A stretch of 64,000 nt of DNA from Natronococcus amylolyticus DSM 10524 (GTDB lineage: Archaea > Halobacteriota > Halobacteria > Halobacteriales > Natrialbaceae), in contig NZ_AOIB01000013.1 in NCBI RefSeq assembly GCF_000337675.1, positions 211,557-275,556 of the forward strand. Reading direction: 5' to 3'. Both the position numbers and the translations under genes were made by a program. How positions within the stretch are numbered: the stretch's first letter is position 1; every line of letters begins with the position of its first letter. The notes beneath the pieces are model-generated. The model did no database searches. It had not been told where the DNA came from and saw nothing but the letters and a program-made list of their open reading frames with translations. Positions 33,871-43,247 of the stretch are shown here, piece after piece.

Positions 33871-34161
33871 CTACCAGGGACCGAACCGTCCGGTTCGCCG
33901 ATCGTCGCCCGCGTCGCGGGCGTCGGTCTCAGCGGGCGGTCGCTCGTCGTCGTAGATATCGACATGGTGGACCGCGCTCGGCGAGAGCAAGCGATCGCCC
34001 TCGAGTTCGAGCCAGCCGTTGGCGTGGACAACGAGCGGTCCCTCGTAGAGGGGGTCCTCGGCGTCGACCTCGTCGTAGACGACCGCGTCGTGGTACGCCC
34101 GCGTGAGCGGGTTCACCTCGTCGGTGAGGATCGACTCGCTGGAGAACACCGGCGGAAACAT
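33871..34161 (-). CDS. Hypothetical protein (96 aa)
   Basis: A 96-residue soluble acidic protein starting MFPPVFSSESILTDEVNPL. The middle, YEGPLVVHANGWLELEGDRLLSP and VHHVDIYDDERPP, looks like a small beta-rich fold; the C-terminal 20 residues are Arg/Asp-rich. The open frame continues far upstream, but codon use there is unlike a gene. I recognise no family. It lies between the epimerase (convergent) and an uncharacterised gene (divergent). Confidence 0.6.
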   Translation of the reverse strand: MFPPVFSSESILTDEVNPLTRAYHDAVVYDEVDAEDPLYEGPLVVHANGWLELEGDRLLSPSAVHHVDIYDDERPPAETDARDAGDDRRTGRFGPW

Positions 34162-34251
34162 GTTTACCGTAGTGAACGAACGAGGATGACATAAATCGGT
34201 CGGCGACCGCGAGACCGTAACTGATTCACCCGTGGTACGACTAGGTAATAC

Positions 34252-35019
34252 ATGGTCGAGCAGATCCTGTGTTATCGGGCGCCGACGACGGTCGCCGACG
34301 CGGCCGAGATCGCCGACTGGCTCGAGCCTCGCGTCGAGGCGACGGTTTCGGTCCGGGATCGGTTCCTCGAGGTTCACCGGACAGACGACCTCGGCGAGCG
34401 GTTCGCCGAAGCACGGGTTCCCTCGCCGTACGACCGCGAGACCGGGAACACCATGCTGGGGACGATCCGCTACGAGGAACGCGCCCTCGAGCACCCCGAG
34501 CGCGAGGGAGGCGTCCTCTACGACGGCCGACAGGTCCAGCGAGCGTTGAACAGCGCACTCCCGTCCGAGGAGCGCGGGCTCGAGACGCTACACGTCGCCC
34601 TCCTCGATCGGGCGATCGGTACCTGGGGCGACCACGACGGGCGCTGGCACAAACGGGTGAACGTCCTCGGGCAGCCGGCGCTGGTGTCGGTGCCGGGGCT
34701 CTACGAAGCGCCTGCCAAGCCCGAAGAGTACTACAAGGAGAAGCAACGACACTCGCTGCTGTCGGGCGACGCCCCACCACGGGAGGTTCTCGAGAACCGC
34801 GTCGAGGGCGACTTCCTGATCGAGGACGACCCCCGGACGACCGACGCGCTGAAGGGGTACGTCCTGCAGGCGTACCACGTCCTCGAGACCGGCGAGGCCT
34901 TCTGTGACCGCGAGGGGTGTCGGCTGTTCAACGCCCACTACCACGAGGACCTGATCGCGGCCCAGCTCCGCGAGCCCGAGTTCTGTTCCGGCCACACACG
35001 GCGGTACGGGCGGCCGTAG
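34252..35019 (+). CDS. Uncharacterised archaeal protein (DUF7001/DUF6775-like)
   Basis: A 255-residue protein beginning MVEQILCYRAPTTVADAAEI. Distinct stretches are SPYDRETGNTMLGTIRYEER, LDRAIGTWGDHDGRWHKRVNVLG, GLYEAPAKPEEYYKEKQRH, and a C-terminus with FCDREGCRLFNAHYHEDLI ending EFCSGHTRRYG. The paired cysteines and histidines near the end (FCDREGC, HYHED, FCSGH) could bind a metal. From memory this family is annotated as a putative metallopeptidase-like DUF, but I cannot confirm the number or an active site. The gene has a leaderless-looking start. Confidence 0.75.
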   Translation: MVEQILCYRAPTTVADAAEIADWLEPRVEATVSVRDRFLEVHRTDDLGERFAEARVPSPYDRETGNTMLGTIRYEERALEHPEREGGVLYDGRQVQRALNSALPSEERGLETLHVALLDRAIGTWGDHDGRWHKRVNVLGQPALVSVPGLYEAPAKPEEYYKEKQRHSLLSGDAPPREVLENRVEGDFLIEDDPRTTDALKGYVLQAYHVLETGEAFCDREGCRLFNAHYHEDLIAAQLREPEFCSGHTRRYGRP

Positions 35020-35023
35020 CCGA

Positions 35024-38000
35024 CTACCGATCGCGCTCTTCGGGCAGACGGATCGTAAATGTCGATCCCTCACCTGGCTCGGAGTCGACCGCGATCTCGC
35101 CGTCGTGACGCTCGATGATGCGTCGACACAGCGCGAGTCCGATCCCCGTCCCACCGTGTTCGTCGTGGCTGTGCAAGCGCTGGAAGACCTCGAAGACGCG
35201 CGCCTGCTCGTCGGAATCGATCCCGATCCCCTCGTCGTGGATGTCGATCTTCCACCCCGAGTCCGTTCGCTCGGCTTCGACGTGGATCCGCGGTGGCTCG
35301 TCGCCGCTGTAGGTGATCGCGTTCTCGAGGAGGTTCTGGAACACCTGCCGAAGCTGATCCTCGTCGCCCTCGATCCGGGGCAGCGAGTCGATCGTGATCT
35401 CGGCGTCGCTCTCCTCGACCCGGAGCCGAAGATCGGTGAGAGCGTCCTCGAGGGCCTCGTCTAGCTCGACGGGTTCGAACGGATCCCCCTGGGTTTCGAC
35501 GCGGGAGTACTCGAGGAGACCGTCGATCATCGCCCGCATCCGTTCGGCGCCGTCGACGGCGAACTCGAGGAACTCCTTGCCGTCCTCGTCGAGGACGTCC
35601 GCGTACCGACTCTCGATCAACCCGAGGTAGCTGGTAATCATCCGCAGCGGCTCCTGCAGGTCGTGGCTGGCGGCGTAAGCGAACTGCTCGAGGCGCTCGT
35701 TCGACGCCTCGAGTCGACGCTGGTACTCCCTGCGTTCGGTTACGTCCTGGACGACGAGCATCCCCTGTCGGGTCGCTCCGGTCGTTCTGACGGGAATCGT
35801 GTGCGCCCACAGCTCCCGCCCGGCGTAGCTCACCTCGAAGGTGTTCTCCTCGCCCTCGAGTGCCCCCTCGAAGTACGGCTTGACGGTCTCGACGAGCTCC
35901 TCGGGATACCGCTCGTAGATCGTCTTTCCGACCGCGCTCTCCCGATCGATACCGAGATTCGCGATGAGGCTGCCGCCGGCGGCCGTGTACCGCAGGTCGT
36001 CGTCGAACAGCGCGACGACGCCGTTCGGAAAGTTTTCGACGAGCGTCCGGTAGCGCTGTTCGCTCTCCTCGAGCCTGCGCCGGTACTCCCTGCGTTCGGT
36101 GACGTCGGTCTGCGTGAGCACGCCGCGGACGACCTCGCCGTTCTCGTCTCTGATCGGCATCCCGTGGATCATCACCGTGCGTCGGTCCCCGTTGGCCGTC
36201 TCGATCTCGACGACGTCCGGTTCGAGGACGGTCTCGCCCTCGAGGACGCGGCTCATCGGCCACTCCTCGGGTTCGATCGGCTCGCCGGTGTCGGCCCACC
36301 AGCCGTCGTAGCGCTCGTAGTCGGCGACGGTTTCGGCGTCGAAGACGTCGCCGCCCCAGATCTCCGCGGCGGCGTCGTTGGCCTCGACCAGGCGCCCGTC
36401 AGTCTCTGCGACGACGACGCCGACGGGCAACACCTCGAACAGCGTCTCGAGCTGGCGCCGTTGCTCCTCGAGCTTTCGCTCGGCCCGCTTTCGTCTCGTG
36501 ATGTCGATCAGTGCGCCGGGGAACGTGGCCGGGTTCCCGTCGGCGTCACACTCGACGTGTCCGCGGGCGACGACCCACCGGAACTCGCCGTCGGCGTTTC
36601 GCACGCGGTACTCCGCCTCGTACTCGCCACAGCTCTCGATAGTCGCCTCGATCTTTCGTTCGACCCGTTCGCGATCGGCCCCGTGGATCGAGGCGAGGAA
36701 CGCCTCGAGCGAAACTCCCTCCCGGGCCGCGTCGGGATCGACCCCGAACTGCCGGGCGAACGAGGTGCCCGTGACGAACCGGTCCTCCGGGATCTGCCAC
36801 TCCCAGGTACCGACCGCGCCGGCGTCGGTCGCGGCCTCGAGCTGTGATTTGGCCTCCCGGAGTGAGCGCTCGCGTGCGTTCTGCTCGGTGACATCCTGTG
36901 CCATCGCCATGCCGACGACGACGCTCTCGCTCTCGTCGGTCACCGGAACCGTGTGAACCCGCCAGCTCCGATCCGCGTACTCGAGTTCGATCGTGTTCTC
37001 CGCTCCCTCGAGCGTCGCCCGCAGGCTCGGCTCCAGCGCGTCGGCGACGGTTCCGTCGCCGATCTCCCGGACGTGTCTGCCCTCGAGTTCGTTCGCGTCC
37101 ATCGGCAGGTCCTCGAACGCGCGTCCCGCCGCCAGCGTGAACTCGAGGTCGTCGTCGAACAGCGCGACGATCCCGTTCGGGAAGCACTCGGCGAGCGTCC
37201 GGTACCGTCGCTCGGAGCGCTCGAGGTCGCGTTCGCGCCGTCGGCGCTCGGTCACGTCGCGGGCGATCGCGAACACGTACTCGCGGTCCAGCTCGACGTG
37301 GCTGACGTTGACCTCGACCGGGAACGTGCTCCCGTCCGCACGGACGTGCGCTCCCTCGAATGTCGTCTCGCTTCGGGTCCGCAGCTCCTCGAGAAACGAC
37401 CTCCAGGCGTCGTGGTCGGGCAGTTCGGTCTCGATATCGGGGACCGATCGCTCGAGCAGTTCCGCCCGATCGTACTCGAGGCGCCGACAGGCCGTCTCGT
37501 TGACGTCCAGGAACCGTCCCGACTCGGGATCGATAACGAACATGCCATCGTTGGAGTGATCGACCAGGCGTCGGAACAGCTCGAGTTCTCGCTCGCGCTT
37601 CTCGCGGTCGGTGACGTCCCGGAAGTACACCGACAGCTCCGTCTCGGAGGGGTACGCTCGAACCTCGAACCAGCCGTCCAGCGGCTCGGGGTAGTACTCC
37701 TCGAACGTGACCGCCTCATCGTCGGCCACTGCCCGCTCGTAGCGGGATTCGAACGCGTATCGCGTCGCCGCCGGGAACACGTCCCAGATGCTGTGTCCGA
37801 TGAGTTCGCGGTTCTCGGGGTTGATCAGTTCCTCGGCGCGGTCGTTGAGGTAGGTAAACTCCCAGTCCTCGTCGAGCGCGAAGAAGGCGTCCGAGATCCG
37901 CCCGTGAATCTCCTCGAGTTCGTCGCGGCGCTGCTCGCTTTCGATTGCCGATGCCAGCACGTTCGCAACGCTCTTGACGAAGTTCCCGTCGTGGGGGGTG

Positions 38001-38455
38001 AATGCGCGCTTCTCGGTCGCGTGGACGCCGAGAATTCCCCACGGCTCCTCGGGCGAGCCGATGACGACGCTGATCCCGCTGACGACGCCGTGGTCGACGA
38101 GCAGGTCGGGGCCCGAAAAGCGATCCTCGCCGTCGAGATCGTCGACGACGACCGGCTCCTCGGACAGCAGCGTGTACCCTGCCTGCGAGCCGGTATCCGT
38201 GGGGACCGCCGCCGAACCGACCAGTCCTTCCTGCCAGCCGACGCCCGCTCTGAGCGCGAGCGCGTCGTCCCCGGAACGGAGTTCGAGCACCTTCGCGTAC
38301 TCGACCCCGAGGGTCTCGGCGACGACGCTCGAGGTCTCCTCGAGCAGCCGATCGATATCGTCCGTCTCGAGCGCCCGCTGGCCGAGCTCGGCGACGACCT
38401 CCTGCTGTCGTATCCGACGACGGAGCGGCCCGTCCCCCTCGGAAACCGAATCCAT
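35024..38455 (-). CDS. GAF/multi-PAS sensor histidine kinase
   Basis: A 1143-residue soluble sensor kinase. An N-terminal GAF domain (about 25-175, ending SVANVLASAIESE) precedes about six PAS domains: near 190, 305, 420, 540, 665 and 795, each followed by short coiled helices with DVTERR-type ends. HisKA holds phospho-acceptor His931 in FAYAASHDLQEPLRM, and the HATPase has NLLENAITYSGDE (N box), IHDEGIGID (G1) and GGTGIGLALCRRI (G2). No transmembrane helix is visible, so it senses cytoplasmic signals such as redox, light or ligands. No response regulator is adjacent; the stand-alone receiver at 12.9 kb is a possible partner by inference. Confidence 0.94.
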   Translation of the reverse strand: MDSVSEGDGPLRRRIRQQEVVAELGQRALETDDIDRLLEETSSVVAETLGVEYAKVLELRSGDDALALRAGVGWQEGLVGSAAVPTDTGSQAGYTLLSEEPVVVDDLDGEDRFSGPDLLVDHGVVSGISVVIGSPEEPWGILGVHATEKRAFTPHDGNFVKSVANVLASAIESEQRRDELEEIHGRISDAFFALDEDWEFTYLNDRAEELINPENRELIGHSIWDVFPAATRYAFESRYERAVADDEAVTFEEYYPEPLDGWFEVRAYPSETELSVYFRDVTDREKRERELELFRRLVDHSNDGMFVIDPESGRFLDVNETACRRLEYDRAELLERSVPDIETELPDHDAWRSFLEELRTRSETTFEGAHVRADGSTFPVEVNVSHVELDREYVFAIARDVTERRRRERDLERSERRYRTLAECFPNGIVALFDDDLEFTLAAGRAFEDLPMDANELEGRHVREIGDGTVADALEPSLRATLEGAENTIELEYADRSWRVHTVPVTDESESVVVGMAMAQDVTEQNARERSLREAKSQLEAATDAGAVGTWEWQIPEDRFVTGTSFARQFGVDPDAAREGVSLEAFLASIHGADRERVERKIEATIESCGEYEAEYRVRNADGEFRWVVARGHVECDADGNPATFPGALIDITRRKRAERKLEEQRRQLETLFEVLPVGVVVAETDGRLVEANDAAAEIWGGDVFDAETVADYERYDGWWADTGEPIEPEEWPMSRVLEGETVLEPDVVEIETANGDRRTVMIHGMPIRDENGEVVRGVLTQTDVTERREYRRRLEESEQRYRTLVENFPNGVVALFDDDLRYTAAGGSLIANLGIDRESAVGKTIYERYPEELVETVKPYFEGALEGEENTFEVSYAGRELWAHTIPVRTTGATRQGMLVVQDVTERREYQRRLEASNERLEQFAYAASHDLQEPLRMITSYLGLIESRYADVLDEDGKEFLEFAVDGAERMRAMIDGLLEYSRVETQGDPFEPVELDEALEDALTDLRLRVEESDAEITIDSLPRIEGDEDQLRQVFQNLLENAITYSGDEPPRIHVEAERTDSGWKIDIHDEGIGIDSDEQARVFEVFQRLHSHDEHGGTGIGLALCRRIIERHDGEIAVDSEPGEGSTFTIRLPEERDR

Positions 38456-38618
38456 ACTGAATCCGATACCAGAGTGGAACGCCTAAGTCCTTCTATCTGC
38501 GGCCTGCTCCCGGGATCGACCGAGGATGTTCTCGTCGTCGGCGGCGTCTCGAGCCGCGATCGACGGTCAGGACCGGAACCGGAGCCTACTTTTGTCCAAC
38601 CGTCCTGGAAAACGCACA

Positions 38619-39029
38619 ATGAGTGAGAAGTTTATCAGGGAGGTCCCGGTCCGGTTTCGCGACCTCGACCCGCTGAACCACGTCAACCACGCCGTCTACG
38701 CGAGCTACCTCGAGTCGGTCCGGATCGACTACATCGAAAAAGTGCTGGACCAGCGCCTGCGGGAGCTGTCGTTCGTGATCGCGAACCTCGAACTCTCCTA
38801 CCGACGACCGATCGAGTACGGCGACGAGCCCGTCGTCGCGCTGTGGGTGACCGAGCTGGGCGAGACGAGCTGTACGATGGCCTACGAGATCCGGGTCGAC
38901 GGCGAGGTCGCGGCGACCGCCGAGACCGTGATGGTCCACACCGACGGCGAGACCGGGAAACCGGCGCCGATCGACGAGGACGTTCGCGAACGGATCCGCG
39001 AGTACGAGGGGCTCGAAGCCCGGACCTAG
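38619..39029 (+). CDS. Acyl-CoA thioesterase (4-hydroxybenzoyl-CoA thioesterase / hotdog fold)
   Basis: A 136-residue hotdog-fold protein. The 4HBT signature is VRFRDLDPLNHVNHAVYASYLESVRIDYIE, with the catalytic Asp in RDLDPLNHVNHA, and the later strand is FVIANLELSYRRPIEYGDEPVV. The start MSEKFIREVPVRF follows an ACTTTTGT box at the right distance. It would hydrolyse acyl-CoA in the cytosol; the chain length is unknown. Its TAG stop lies in a CTAG shared with the convergent methyltransferase gene. Confidence 0.92.
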   Translation: MSEKFIREVPVRFRDLDPLNHVNHAVYASYLESVRIDYIEKVLDQRLRELSFVIANLELSYRRPIEYGDEPVVALWVTELGETSCTMAYEIRVDGEVAATAETVMVHTDGETGKPAPIDEDVRERIREYEGLEART

Positions 39030-39706
39030 GGTCCGATTCTCCCGCCCGTCAGTCGAACGACCCCGAAGACGTGGCTCTCGTCGGCGACCGCCCGCGAACG
39101 CTCCCGGAGCCGGGCGTGGGCCGCGTCGATCTTCGAGTCGAGTCGCAGGTGGGGGTCGTTCTCGTAGCGCAGCTTCGTCGTCGGCGGCGTCGAGAGGACG
39201 ACGATCGCCCGGAAGACGGTGTTGACCGGCGGGGCGTACCACTCGTCGCTCCGGGCGGCGTTGGCGAGCACGACGTGGCCCTCGGGACCGACGAGGTCAC
39301 ACCAGTCGTCGACCGCCCCCGCGGGATCCTCGAGCATGCCGACGACGAACGTCGCGAGGACGGCGTCGACGTCCTCGTCGACAGGCGGTTGGGTCGCGTC
39401 GCCGCGGGCGACGTGGACGTTGTCGTACTCGGCCGTCAGATCGCGCGCCCGCTCGAGAATCGGTCCCGTGAAGTCGATCCCGACGACCGTTCCCTCGGGG
39501 CCGACCTGCTCGCGCAGATAGGGGAGGTTCGCGCCCGTCCCACAGCCCATTTCGACGACGGTGTCGCCACGCTCGAGCCGGCAGGCGGCCGCGGCCCGCT
39601 GACGGAGGGCCGGAATGCCGGGCGTTCGGCGCGCGATCAGATCGTAGAGGCGCGCCCAGCGGCCGTAGAACTCCTGTGCGGTCTCGCCGCTCGTGCTCGC
39701 CGACAT
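39026..39706 (-). CDS. Class I SAM-dependent methyltransferase
   Basis: A 226-residue methyltransferase. Motif I is VVEMGCGTGANLPYL, followed by VVGIDFTGPILERAR and GDATQPP, the SAM-binding elements of the UbiE/COQ5-like group. The start MSASTSGETAQEFYGRWARLYD places the typical Y-D-xx beginning right after. It is preceded by the thiR gene with one base between, so the two are probably co-transcribed. The acceptor molecule is unknown. Confidence 0.9.
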   Translation of the reverse strand: MSASTSGETAQEFYGRWARLYDLIARRTPGIPALRQRAAAACRLERGDTVVEMGCGTGANLPYLREQVGPEGTVVGIDFTGPILERARDLTAEYDNVHVARGDATQPPVDEDVDAVLATFVVGMLEDPAGAVDDWCDLVGPEGHVVLANAARSDEWYAPPVNTVFRAIVVLSTPPTTKLRYENDPHLRLDSKIDAAHARLRERSRAVADESHVFGVVRLTGGRIGP

Positions 39707-39707
39707 G

Positions 39708-40607
39708 TTAGAGGAGCCGTCGAACGCTGTCGGCAACCGACTCCGCGTCGGGCCCGAGCACGTAGATCAGCGGTTCGATCCCCATCCCGCCGGTCTGGTA
39801 GAGCACCGTCGCGTCGGGCTGCTCGTCGATGGCCGCGCCGACGCTCTCGTCGACGTCGCTCGATTCGTCGAACTCGGCGGTGACGTGGCCCTGGTCGGCG
39901 AGCTCCTCGAGCAGGTCGGGATCGTAGGCGACGTTGATCGCCGCCGAGGCGTCGGCGCCGTGGCGACGCGCCGAGAGCAACACCGTCGCGACGTGCTCGG
40001 AGACGCCGAACTCGGGGCTCGTGGGCACCGTCGTCCGTCCCTTCACGTCGAAGATCCGGCCCGGGACGCCGGCGACGTCGTCGACGTCCGCGGCGTCGGG
40101 CGTGCAGGCGACGAGGTTCGAGCCGACCGCCGGGATCAGGGTCGCGAACCCGCTGGCGTTCTCGAGGAGCCGCAGCCCGCGCCGCAGCGAGGACAGCACC
40201 CGCTCGCTGGTCCGGAGTTCGCTCTCGGGATCGTGGATCCGAAAGCTCGTGCCGTGGTCGGCCAGCTCGGGGACGGCCTCCTCGTGGAGCTGGGCGAGCA
40301 GGTCGCTCCCGCTCTCGAGTTCGCGGATCAACACCTCGGTCTCGATCAGCGCCTGCACCGGCGCCATATCGCCGCTGGCGAGCCCCTCGCCGAGCTCGTC
40401 GACGAGGGCGGTGACGCGCTCGTCGTCGGCGATGCGGTCGTTGACGGTCACGTCCCCGTGGGCGTACTTCGAGACGGCGCTCTGGCTGATGCCGAGCACC
40501 GCCGCGACTTCACTCTGCGTGAGCCCCCGCTCCCGGAGCTCGCCGGCCAGCAGCGAGCGGAAGGTCGGCAGGAACTCGTCGACGACGATCTCTTCGACGA
40601 ATTGCAT
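39708..40607 (-). CDS. thiR: Thiamine-responsive transcriptional regulator ThiR (HTH fused to ThiN)
   Basis: A 299-residue HTH-ThiN fusion. The HTH reads ELRERGLTQSEVAAVLGISQSAVSKYAHGD. The C-terminal ThiN-like domain (about 140-299) has ASGFATLIPAVGSNLVACTPDA, VAGVPGRIFDVKGR, PEFGVSEHVATVLLSARRH and GMGIEPLIYVLGPDAESVA. Stand-alone ThiN is a thiamine phosphate synthase; the HTH-fused form is the thiamine repressor ThiR in archaea, which binds thiamine phosphate and controls thi4 and thiC. The ATG at 40607 gives the usual start; an earlier start adds seven residues. thi4 is about 8 kb away in this window. Confidence 0.88.
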   Translation of the reverse strand: MQFVEEIVVDEFLPTFRSLLAGELRERGLTQSEVAAVLGISQSAVSKYAHGDVTVNDRIADDERVTALVDELGEGLASGDMAPVQALIETEVLIRELESGSDLLAQLHEEAVPELADHGTSFRIHDPESELRTSERVLSSLRRGLRLLENASGFATLIPAVGSNLVACTPDAADVDDVAGVPGRIFDVKGRTTVPTSPEFGVSEHVATVLLSARRHGADASAAINVAYDPDLLEELADQGHVTAEFDESSDVDESVGAAIDEQPDATVLYQTGGMGIEPLIYVLGPDAESVADSVRRLL

Positions 40608-40662
40608 TTCGTAGATGAGCAGACGCACGCCGCGGAAATAACTTCTGGGTCCCGCGGGGGAG

Positions 40663-41088
40663 CTAGCGGATGATCGTCACGGGAACCGGTGCGCGTCGGG
40701 CGACGGTTTCCGCCACGCTGCCGAGGAGGATCCGACTGACGCCGTCCCGGCCGTGGCTGCCGAGGACGATGTGGTCGACGTCGTGGGCGGTCGCATACTC
40801 CGTTATGGTCCGTGCCGGCGATCCCAGCTTCAGCTCCGTTCGTATCTCGCGGTCGTACTCGGCCGCCGTCTCCTCTGCCTCCTCGAGCACCGCCTTCCCC
40901 TGACCGCGGAGCCACGTCTCGATCTCGTCGTTGTAGATGTAGCCGTCCGTATCGCCGTACCAGTAGCTCGAGGGGTTGATCACGTGCAACGCGGTGAGTT
41001 CTGCGTCCGGAAACGATTCGATAGCGTACTCGAGGGCGCGGTCCGACCGCGCCGATCGGTCGACGGGGACGAGGACACTCTCTCCCAT
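40663..41088 (-). CDS. Universal stress protein UspA family
   Basis: A 141-residue single Usp domain. It begins MGESVLVPVDRSARSDRALEYA and ends with the ATP-binding pattern VLGSHGRDGVSRILLGSVAETVARRAPVPVTIIR, matching G-x2-G-x9-G-S. The aromatic insert SSYWYGDTDGYIY is lineage-specific. It is a cytosolic nucleotide-binding regulator of unknown client. It is just upstream of thiR in the same direction, 55 bases apart. Confidence 0.93.
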   Translation of the reverse strand: MGESVLVPVDRSARSDRALEYAIESFPDAELTALHVINPSSYWYGDTDGYIYNDEIETWLRGQGKAVLEEAEETAAEYDREIRTELKLGSPARTITEYATAHDVDHIVLGSHGRDGVSRILLGSVAETVARRAPVPVTIIR

Positions 41089-41168
41089 GAGTATCGTAGC
41101 TGCCGAACGTACAAATCGCCGCCGACGTCGCGGACGATTTATCCCGCTCTCGACGAAACCCTCTGCTG

Positions 41169-41522
41169 ATGAGCGACCAATCCATCGGGCTCGTGATCGG
41201 CTCCGGCGTCGCGACGTTTTTCATCGTCAGCGTCGCCGTCGGCGAGCTCGCTCGCGAGCTGATCGGCGTGGGACTGCTCGTCGGCCTTCCCGTCGGCGCG
41301 CTGGCCGGCGCCATCGCGGTCGCGAGCGTCGCGACCGGGCTCGCCGAGTCGACCCCGCCACGCCAGCGCCGGCTGACCGGGGGGTTCGCCGGGTTCAGCA
41401 TTGGCTTCGTGATCGGCACCGCGCTGTCGGCGTACCTGCTACACTTCGATCTCAGCTCGTCGGTCGCCGCGGGTGCGGCCGTCGGGATCGTCCTCGCAGT
41501 GCTGGTCTCCGACCGCGTGTAG
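41169..41522 (+). CDS. Four-helix membrane protein, unknown function
   Basis: A 117-residue Gly/Ala/Val-rich membrane protein with four helices: IGLVIGSGVATFFIVSVAVG, LLVGLPVGALAGAIAVASVA, FAGFSIGFVIGTALSAYLL and AAGAAVGIVLAVLVSDRV. A short polar loop ESTPPRQRR sits between helices 2 and 3. Many GxxxG-type repeats suggest tight helix packing. The stop is adjacent to the convergent dcd stop. I recognise no named family. Confidence 0.75.
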   Translation: MSDQSIGLVIGSGVATFFIVSVAVGELARELIGVGLLVGLPVGALAGAIAVASVATGLAESTPPRQRRLTGGFAGFSIGFVIGTALSAYLLHFDLSSSVAAGAAVGIVLAVLVSDRV

Positions 41523-42125
41523 TCAGTCCTCCCGCTCGAGCTGGTCGCCGCCGAACTCGTCGTCGCTCTGGATGCGCGAGGCCTGCGGGCCGGCCTGGTC
41601 CTGGTACTTCGAGCCCCGCTCGCTGCCGTAGGGTCGCTCTGCCGCCGTTTTGAGCTCGGTGAAGGTGAGCTGGGAGATCCGCATTCCGGGCGTCAGCGCG
41701 ACGGGCGCAGTGCCGAGGTTCGACAGCTCGAGGGTGATCTGCCCGCGGTACCCGGGGTCGCAGAGTCCTGCTGTGGCATGCACTACCACGGCAAGACGTC
41801 CCAAAGAAGAGCGGCCCTCGACGTGGGCGATCAGGTCAGCGGGGATCTCGACGCGCTCGTGGGTCGTCCCCAGCACGAAGTCCCCGGGGTGAAGAATGAA
41901 GTCGTCGCCGTCGTCGACGACGGTCTCGGTGACGTACTCGTCGACCTCGTGTTCGGCGTCGGGGTGGATACAGGAGATGTTCGTCCGCTGGAACTCGAGG
42001 AACTCCCGACCCAGCCGGAGGTCGACGCTGGCGGGCTGGATCTGCAGTTCCGGATCGTCGATGGGGTCGATAGCGAGGGTGCCGTCCTCGAGGCGCTTCA
42101 GAATATCGGCGTCGGAGAGGATCAT
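41523..42125 (-). CDS. dcd: dCTP deaminase
   Basis: A 200-residue enzyme that deaminates dCTP to dUTP on the route to dTMP. Family motifs are [14 protein letters not shown], the nucleotide-binding [12 protein letters not shown], the fold core [27 protein letters not shown] and the catalytic-Glu strand [10 protein letters not shown]. The C-terminus [19 protein letters not shown] closes over the active site in the family. An acidic tail of about 15 residues follows. It is a trimeric cytosolic protein by homology and has no obvious operon partner. Confidence 0.95.
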   Translation of the reverse strand: MILSDADILKRLEDGTLAIDPIDDPELQIQPASVDLRLGREFLEFQRTNISCIHPDAEHEVDEYVTETVVDDGDDFILHPGDFVLGTTHERVEIPADLIAHVEGRSSLGRLAVVVHATAGLCDPGYRGQITLELSNLGTAPVALTPGMRISQLTFTELKTAAERPYGSERGSKYQDQAGPQASRIQSDDEFGGDQLERED

Positions 42126-42188
42126 ACGCGACGAGTCGAACGGTGGAGGTGTAAACGGTTCGACTTGGGATCGGACTGACCCAGCTTC

Positions 42189-42758
42189 TCAGACGAGGGC
42201 CGGGAAGACGAGCATGATAGCACAGACCCCGCCCGCCAGCAGGGCGGTCACGGTGGCGGTCGAGCGCTCGAGGCTGAATCCGACCGCGAGGCCGCCACGC
42301 CAGACGTACGCCGCCCAGCCGCAGGCCAGGAGCGCGAGCGGGACGAAGAGCCGGGAGTCGGGATCCGACGATATCGCGCCCGGATCGACTCCGAGGGTCG
42401 CGAGCGCGGCCAGCGCGAGGTTGAAGGTAGCCAGCCCGACCAGCAGGGGAACGAGCCCCCAGGCCGCGAGCGAGAGCGTCTCAGCCGGTTCGCCGTCGGC
42501 ATCGACTATGAGAACGAGCCCGTAGAGGACGATCGTCGGCACGACCCAGTACAGCAGCGTCGCCTCGAGGTGTTGGAGCACGGAGAGCACGGTCACGGGG
42601 TCGCCAGCGAGGTCGCCGGCGAGCCACCAGCCGAGATCAACGGCAAGGGAGCCGAGCCAGTACGCGAGGACGAGCCCGGCCGCACGCGGAAGGGAGAACG
42701 CGTCCGCTCGAGCGAAGTAGCCGTCGGGGTCGGCGAGCGGGGTCGATGGCTTCGTCAC
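42189..42758 (-). CDS. Multi-pass membrane protein (Yip1-like)
   Basis: A 189-residue membrane protein from a GTG start ([18 protein letters not shown]). Five hydrophobic segments follow, including [21 protein letters not shown] and [24 protein letters not shown]. The N-terminal pattern of a proline, a DPDGYF element and then a run of helices resembles haloarchaeal Yip1-family proteins. The upstream 54 codons of the open frame were ignored. Divergent from pth2. Function unknown. Confidence 0.7.
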   Translation of the reverse strand: MTKPSTPLADPDGYFARADAFSLPRAAGLVLAYWLGSLAVDLGWWLAGDLAGDPVTVLSVLQHLEATLLYWVVPTIVLYGLVLIVDADGEPAETLSLAAWGLVPLLVGLATFNLALAALATLGVDPGAISSDPDSRLFVPLALLACGWAAYVWRGGLAVGFSLERSTATVTALLAGGVCAIMLVFPALV

Positions 42759-42848
42759 GGTTCGACCCTCAGAGCAGCGGCCCAAAACGGTTCGGATCGC
42801 GCCGGAACTTTCGCCGCGGCTATAGGGATCGGCCTCGTTCGCTCGAGC

Positions 42849-43187
42849 ATGAAACAGGCCATCGTCGCCCGCACCGACATCGGCATGGGACAGGGAAAAC
42901 TCGCCGCGCAGGTCGCCCACGCCTCGCTGTCGGCCTACGAGAAAGCCGACAAGCGAACCCGCGATCAGTGGAAGTCAGGGGGACAGAAGAAGGTCGTCCT
43001 CAAGGGCGAGAGCGAACGGCAGCTCCACGAGCTCTCCGAGATCGCGGAGAGTCGCGGTCTTCCCAGTGCCGTGATCCGCGACGCGGGCCACACCCAGCTC
43101 GAGTCGGGCACCGTCACCGCGCTGGCGGTCGGGCCGGGCGACGAGGACGTCGTCGACCGCGTCACGGGCGAGCTCTCGCTGTTCTAG
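42849..43187 (+). CDS. pth2: Peptidyl-tRNA hydrolase (archaeal Pth2)
   Basis: A 112-residue Pth2, which frees peptidyl-tRNA dropped by ribosomes. The family N-terminus is [27 protein letters not shown]. The middle [18 protein letters not shown] and the C-terminus [23 protein letters not shown] are diagnostic. A TATAGGGA-like stretch is about 30 bases upstream. truD follows about 1 kb downstream, a common haloarchaeal association. Confidence 0.95.
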   Translation: MKQAIVARTDIGMGQGKLAAQVAHASLSAYEKADKRTRDQWKSGGQKKVVLKGESERQLHELSEIAESRGLPSAVIRDAGHTQLESGTVTALAVGPGDEDVVDRVTGELSLF

Positions 43188-43247
43188 TTCGCGCGTCCGC
43201 TTCGCCGGCTCGGAAACGCCTTTTCGCCTGGCGGCCCTCGATCGAGT

